Positions 63,131-64,000 of a stretch of 64,000 nt of DNA are shown here, piece by piece. A program made the translations under genes and the position numbers. This stretch comes from Propionibacteriaceae bacterium (lineage in GTDB: Bacteria; Actinomycetota; Actinomycetes; Propionibacteriales; Propionibacteriaceae): the NCBI GenBank assembly GCA_031267645.1, contig JAIRYW010000008.1, positions 26,482 to 90,481 of the forward strand. Direction: 5' to 3'. The notes beneath the pieces are model-generated. The model was given only the letters and a program-made list of their open reading frames with translations, had not been told where the DNA came from and did not search any database. Position 1 is the first letter of the stretch. Each line of letters opens with the position of its first letter.

Positions 63131-63672
63131 CAGCCCAGACCGCCTTCGCGGAGGGTCTCGGCTTCGGCGGTCAGCCGGATGGGATCGAACCAGGATCCCC
63201 AAGGGGCCAGCCGGATCTCGACTCGGGCCACCACCAGGTCGCCTTGACGGTCGATGGCGACGACAGCCCCCGAAGGCAGCTGGTCGGTCACCCGCGCAAC
63301 GGCGGCCTGGTCGCCGCGAGCGCCTTGCCGAGCCAATTCGGCGGCGGCGTCGACGCAGCGGATCTGAGTCATGACGGCGACGAAGAGACCTCCCAGGAGA
63401 TAGACCGTCAAGGCCAGGCCGAGCAAGCCGATGGCCAGCTCGGCCGTCACCCAGCCGCCCTCGCGAGACTGGGCTGGAGGGCGGTCCGAGCCGGAGCGGC
63501 CGCGCCGGAACCGGCCCGAACCAGCGTGGCCCGGGCGGGACCAGCGGAGCCGGCCTTGGACGGTGTGGCCCGGGCGGGACCGACCCGAACCGTCGTGGCC
63601 CGGGCGGGACTGGCCCGAACCGTCGTGGACCGGGTGGGGCCGCCGGAACCGACCTTGGACTGTCTTGGACAT
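63130..63672 (-). CDS. TadE-family protein with repetitive N-terminus
   Basis: A 180-residue protein. GGWVTAELAIGLLGLALTVYLLGGLFVAV is the TadE pilin-like helix with its Glu, followed by a short beta-rich domain. The first 65 or so residues are an unusual cytosolic head of Ser/Gly/Arg/Pro repeats encoded by tandem DNA repeats. CAGGAGGAG precedes ATG at 63672, which supports the long start. TadE proteins process or assemble Flp pili. Confidence 0.85.
   Translation of the reverse strand: MSKTVQGRFRRPHPVHDGSGQSRPGHDGSGRSRPGHTVQGRLRWSRPGHAGSGRFRRGRSGSDRPPAQSREGGWVTAELAIGLLGLALTVYLLGGLFVAVMTQIRCVDAAAELARQGARGDQAAVARVTDQLPSGAVVAIDRQGDLVVARVEIRLAPWGSWFDPIRLTAEAETLREGGLG
63526..63654. repeat. Tandem repeats coding the TadE head
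   Basis: A unit beginning GTGGCCCGGGCGGGAC recurs at 63526 (39 bases), 63565, 63595 and, more diverged, 63625 (30 bases each). All lengths are multiples of three, so they yield decapeptide-like repeats (GSGQSRPGHD, GSGRSRPGHT) in frame. Confidence 0.75.
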
Positions 63673-63913
63673 GGCTCCTCCTGGGAGGCGACGGACGGTG
63701 CTCGATGGGGTTGGGGGCCGGGACCGATCGAACGGGCCGAGGGCCGGATCGATCCGGCCCCGGGCCGGGGCGGCTCGACCACCGGCTTCGGGACGCCGTG
63801 TCTTCGACGACGGGCGGGGCGCTCCGACGGGATCACCGTCGGAGCGGCCCTGCCTCGGCTCGACGACACCGTTCCAGACCGCTCATGACGGATCGGTCGA
63901 GGCCGCCGGCCCG

Positions 63914-64000
63914 TTAGAACAATTTCATGATGCTGCTGATGAGGAACTTGATCAGTTCGAAGATCAGGTCGCGGAAACCGCCGTCGGAGATGACTTTGAA
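63914..64000 (-). CDS. C-terminus of a Flp/DUF4244-like pilin (partial)
   Basis: The last 28 residues before TAA at 63914 read FKVISDGGFRDLIFELIKFL, then ISSIMKLF. An amphipathic/hydrophobic C-terminus in this position, upstream of tadE, matches the short pilin (DUF4244-like) of actinobacterial Tad loci. The start lies outside the window. Confidence 0.6.
   Translation of the reverse strand, partial: FKVISDGGFRDLIFELIKFLISSIMKLF

Overview
This window is chromosomal DNA from a high-GC Gram-positive bacterium (Actinomycetota). The evidence is the strong G/C bias at third codon positions, a DUF3073 gene, a Tad pilus tail next to a methyltransferase-topA-tmk-holB block (an order familiar from actinobacteria), an LPXTG-anchored surface protein, and many genes whose start codon lies 6-7 bases after a TANNNT -10 box (leaderless mRNAs). 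The genus cannot be fixed from the sequence; an anaerobic or host-associated lineage is only a guess.

Layout. 1-3511: end of an unknown gene, a small zincin-like metalloprotease, an exported four-SH3b protein with an M15-like peptidase end, tandem repeats, and a ProC-like reductase that appears to start at ATT. 3612-12700: an accessory island. Two decayed IS3-family elements in the same orientation (3612-4951, 6780-8080) bracket an AT-richer lipoprotein and a secreted matrixin-like protease. Beyond them are gene remnants, an AAA ATPase/subtilase pair matching the IetAS anti-phage system, a possible integrase remnant and a 126-base tract without T. The island abuts the 3' end of tRNA-Phe, followed by tRNA-Asp and tRNA-Glu.

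13296-31679 holds most of the IMP/AMP genes: purM, purF, purL, purQ, a purC-purS fusion with a very long Pro/Ala tail, purB and purD (purA is at 49037). A lutABC lactate operon and genes for an M20 peptidase, an SprT-like protein and a PEBP-family protein lie among them. 31789-37446 is a sugar or polyol catabolic operon on the minus strand (FGGY kinase, DapA-like aldolase, deoC, SDR, tautomerase, SorC regulator) with a promoter overlapped by three TGATCA sites; a DUF89 phosphatase lies beyond it. From 39922 an operon on the plus strand (DUF4387, CitMHS transporter, AtuA, split transketolase, RraA-like aldolase) diverges from a LysR regulator and probably degrades a hydroxylated organic acid.

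45692-64000: ThpR-like ligase, LPXTG/MucBP/PKD surface protein, purA, aldo/keto reductase, class II FBP aldolase, SpoU methyltransferase, DedA, DoxX, holB-tmk-topA, a SAM methyltransferase, and the end of a Tad locus (Rv3654c-like, TadE, partial pilin).

The most unusual items are the PurC-PurS fusion, the AtuA/DUF4387 catabolic operon, the ATT start, the widespread leaderless promoters, and two operator-like arrays. No CRISPR array or rRNA was seen.
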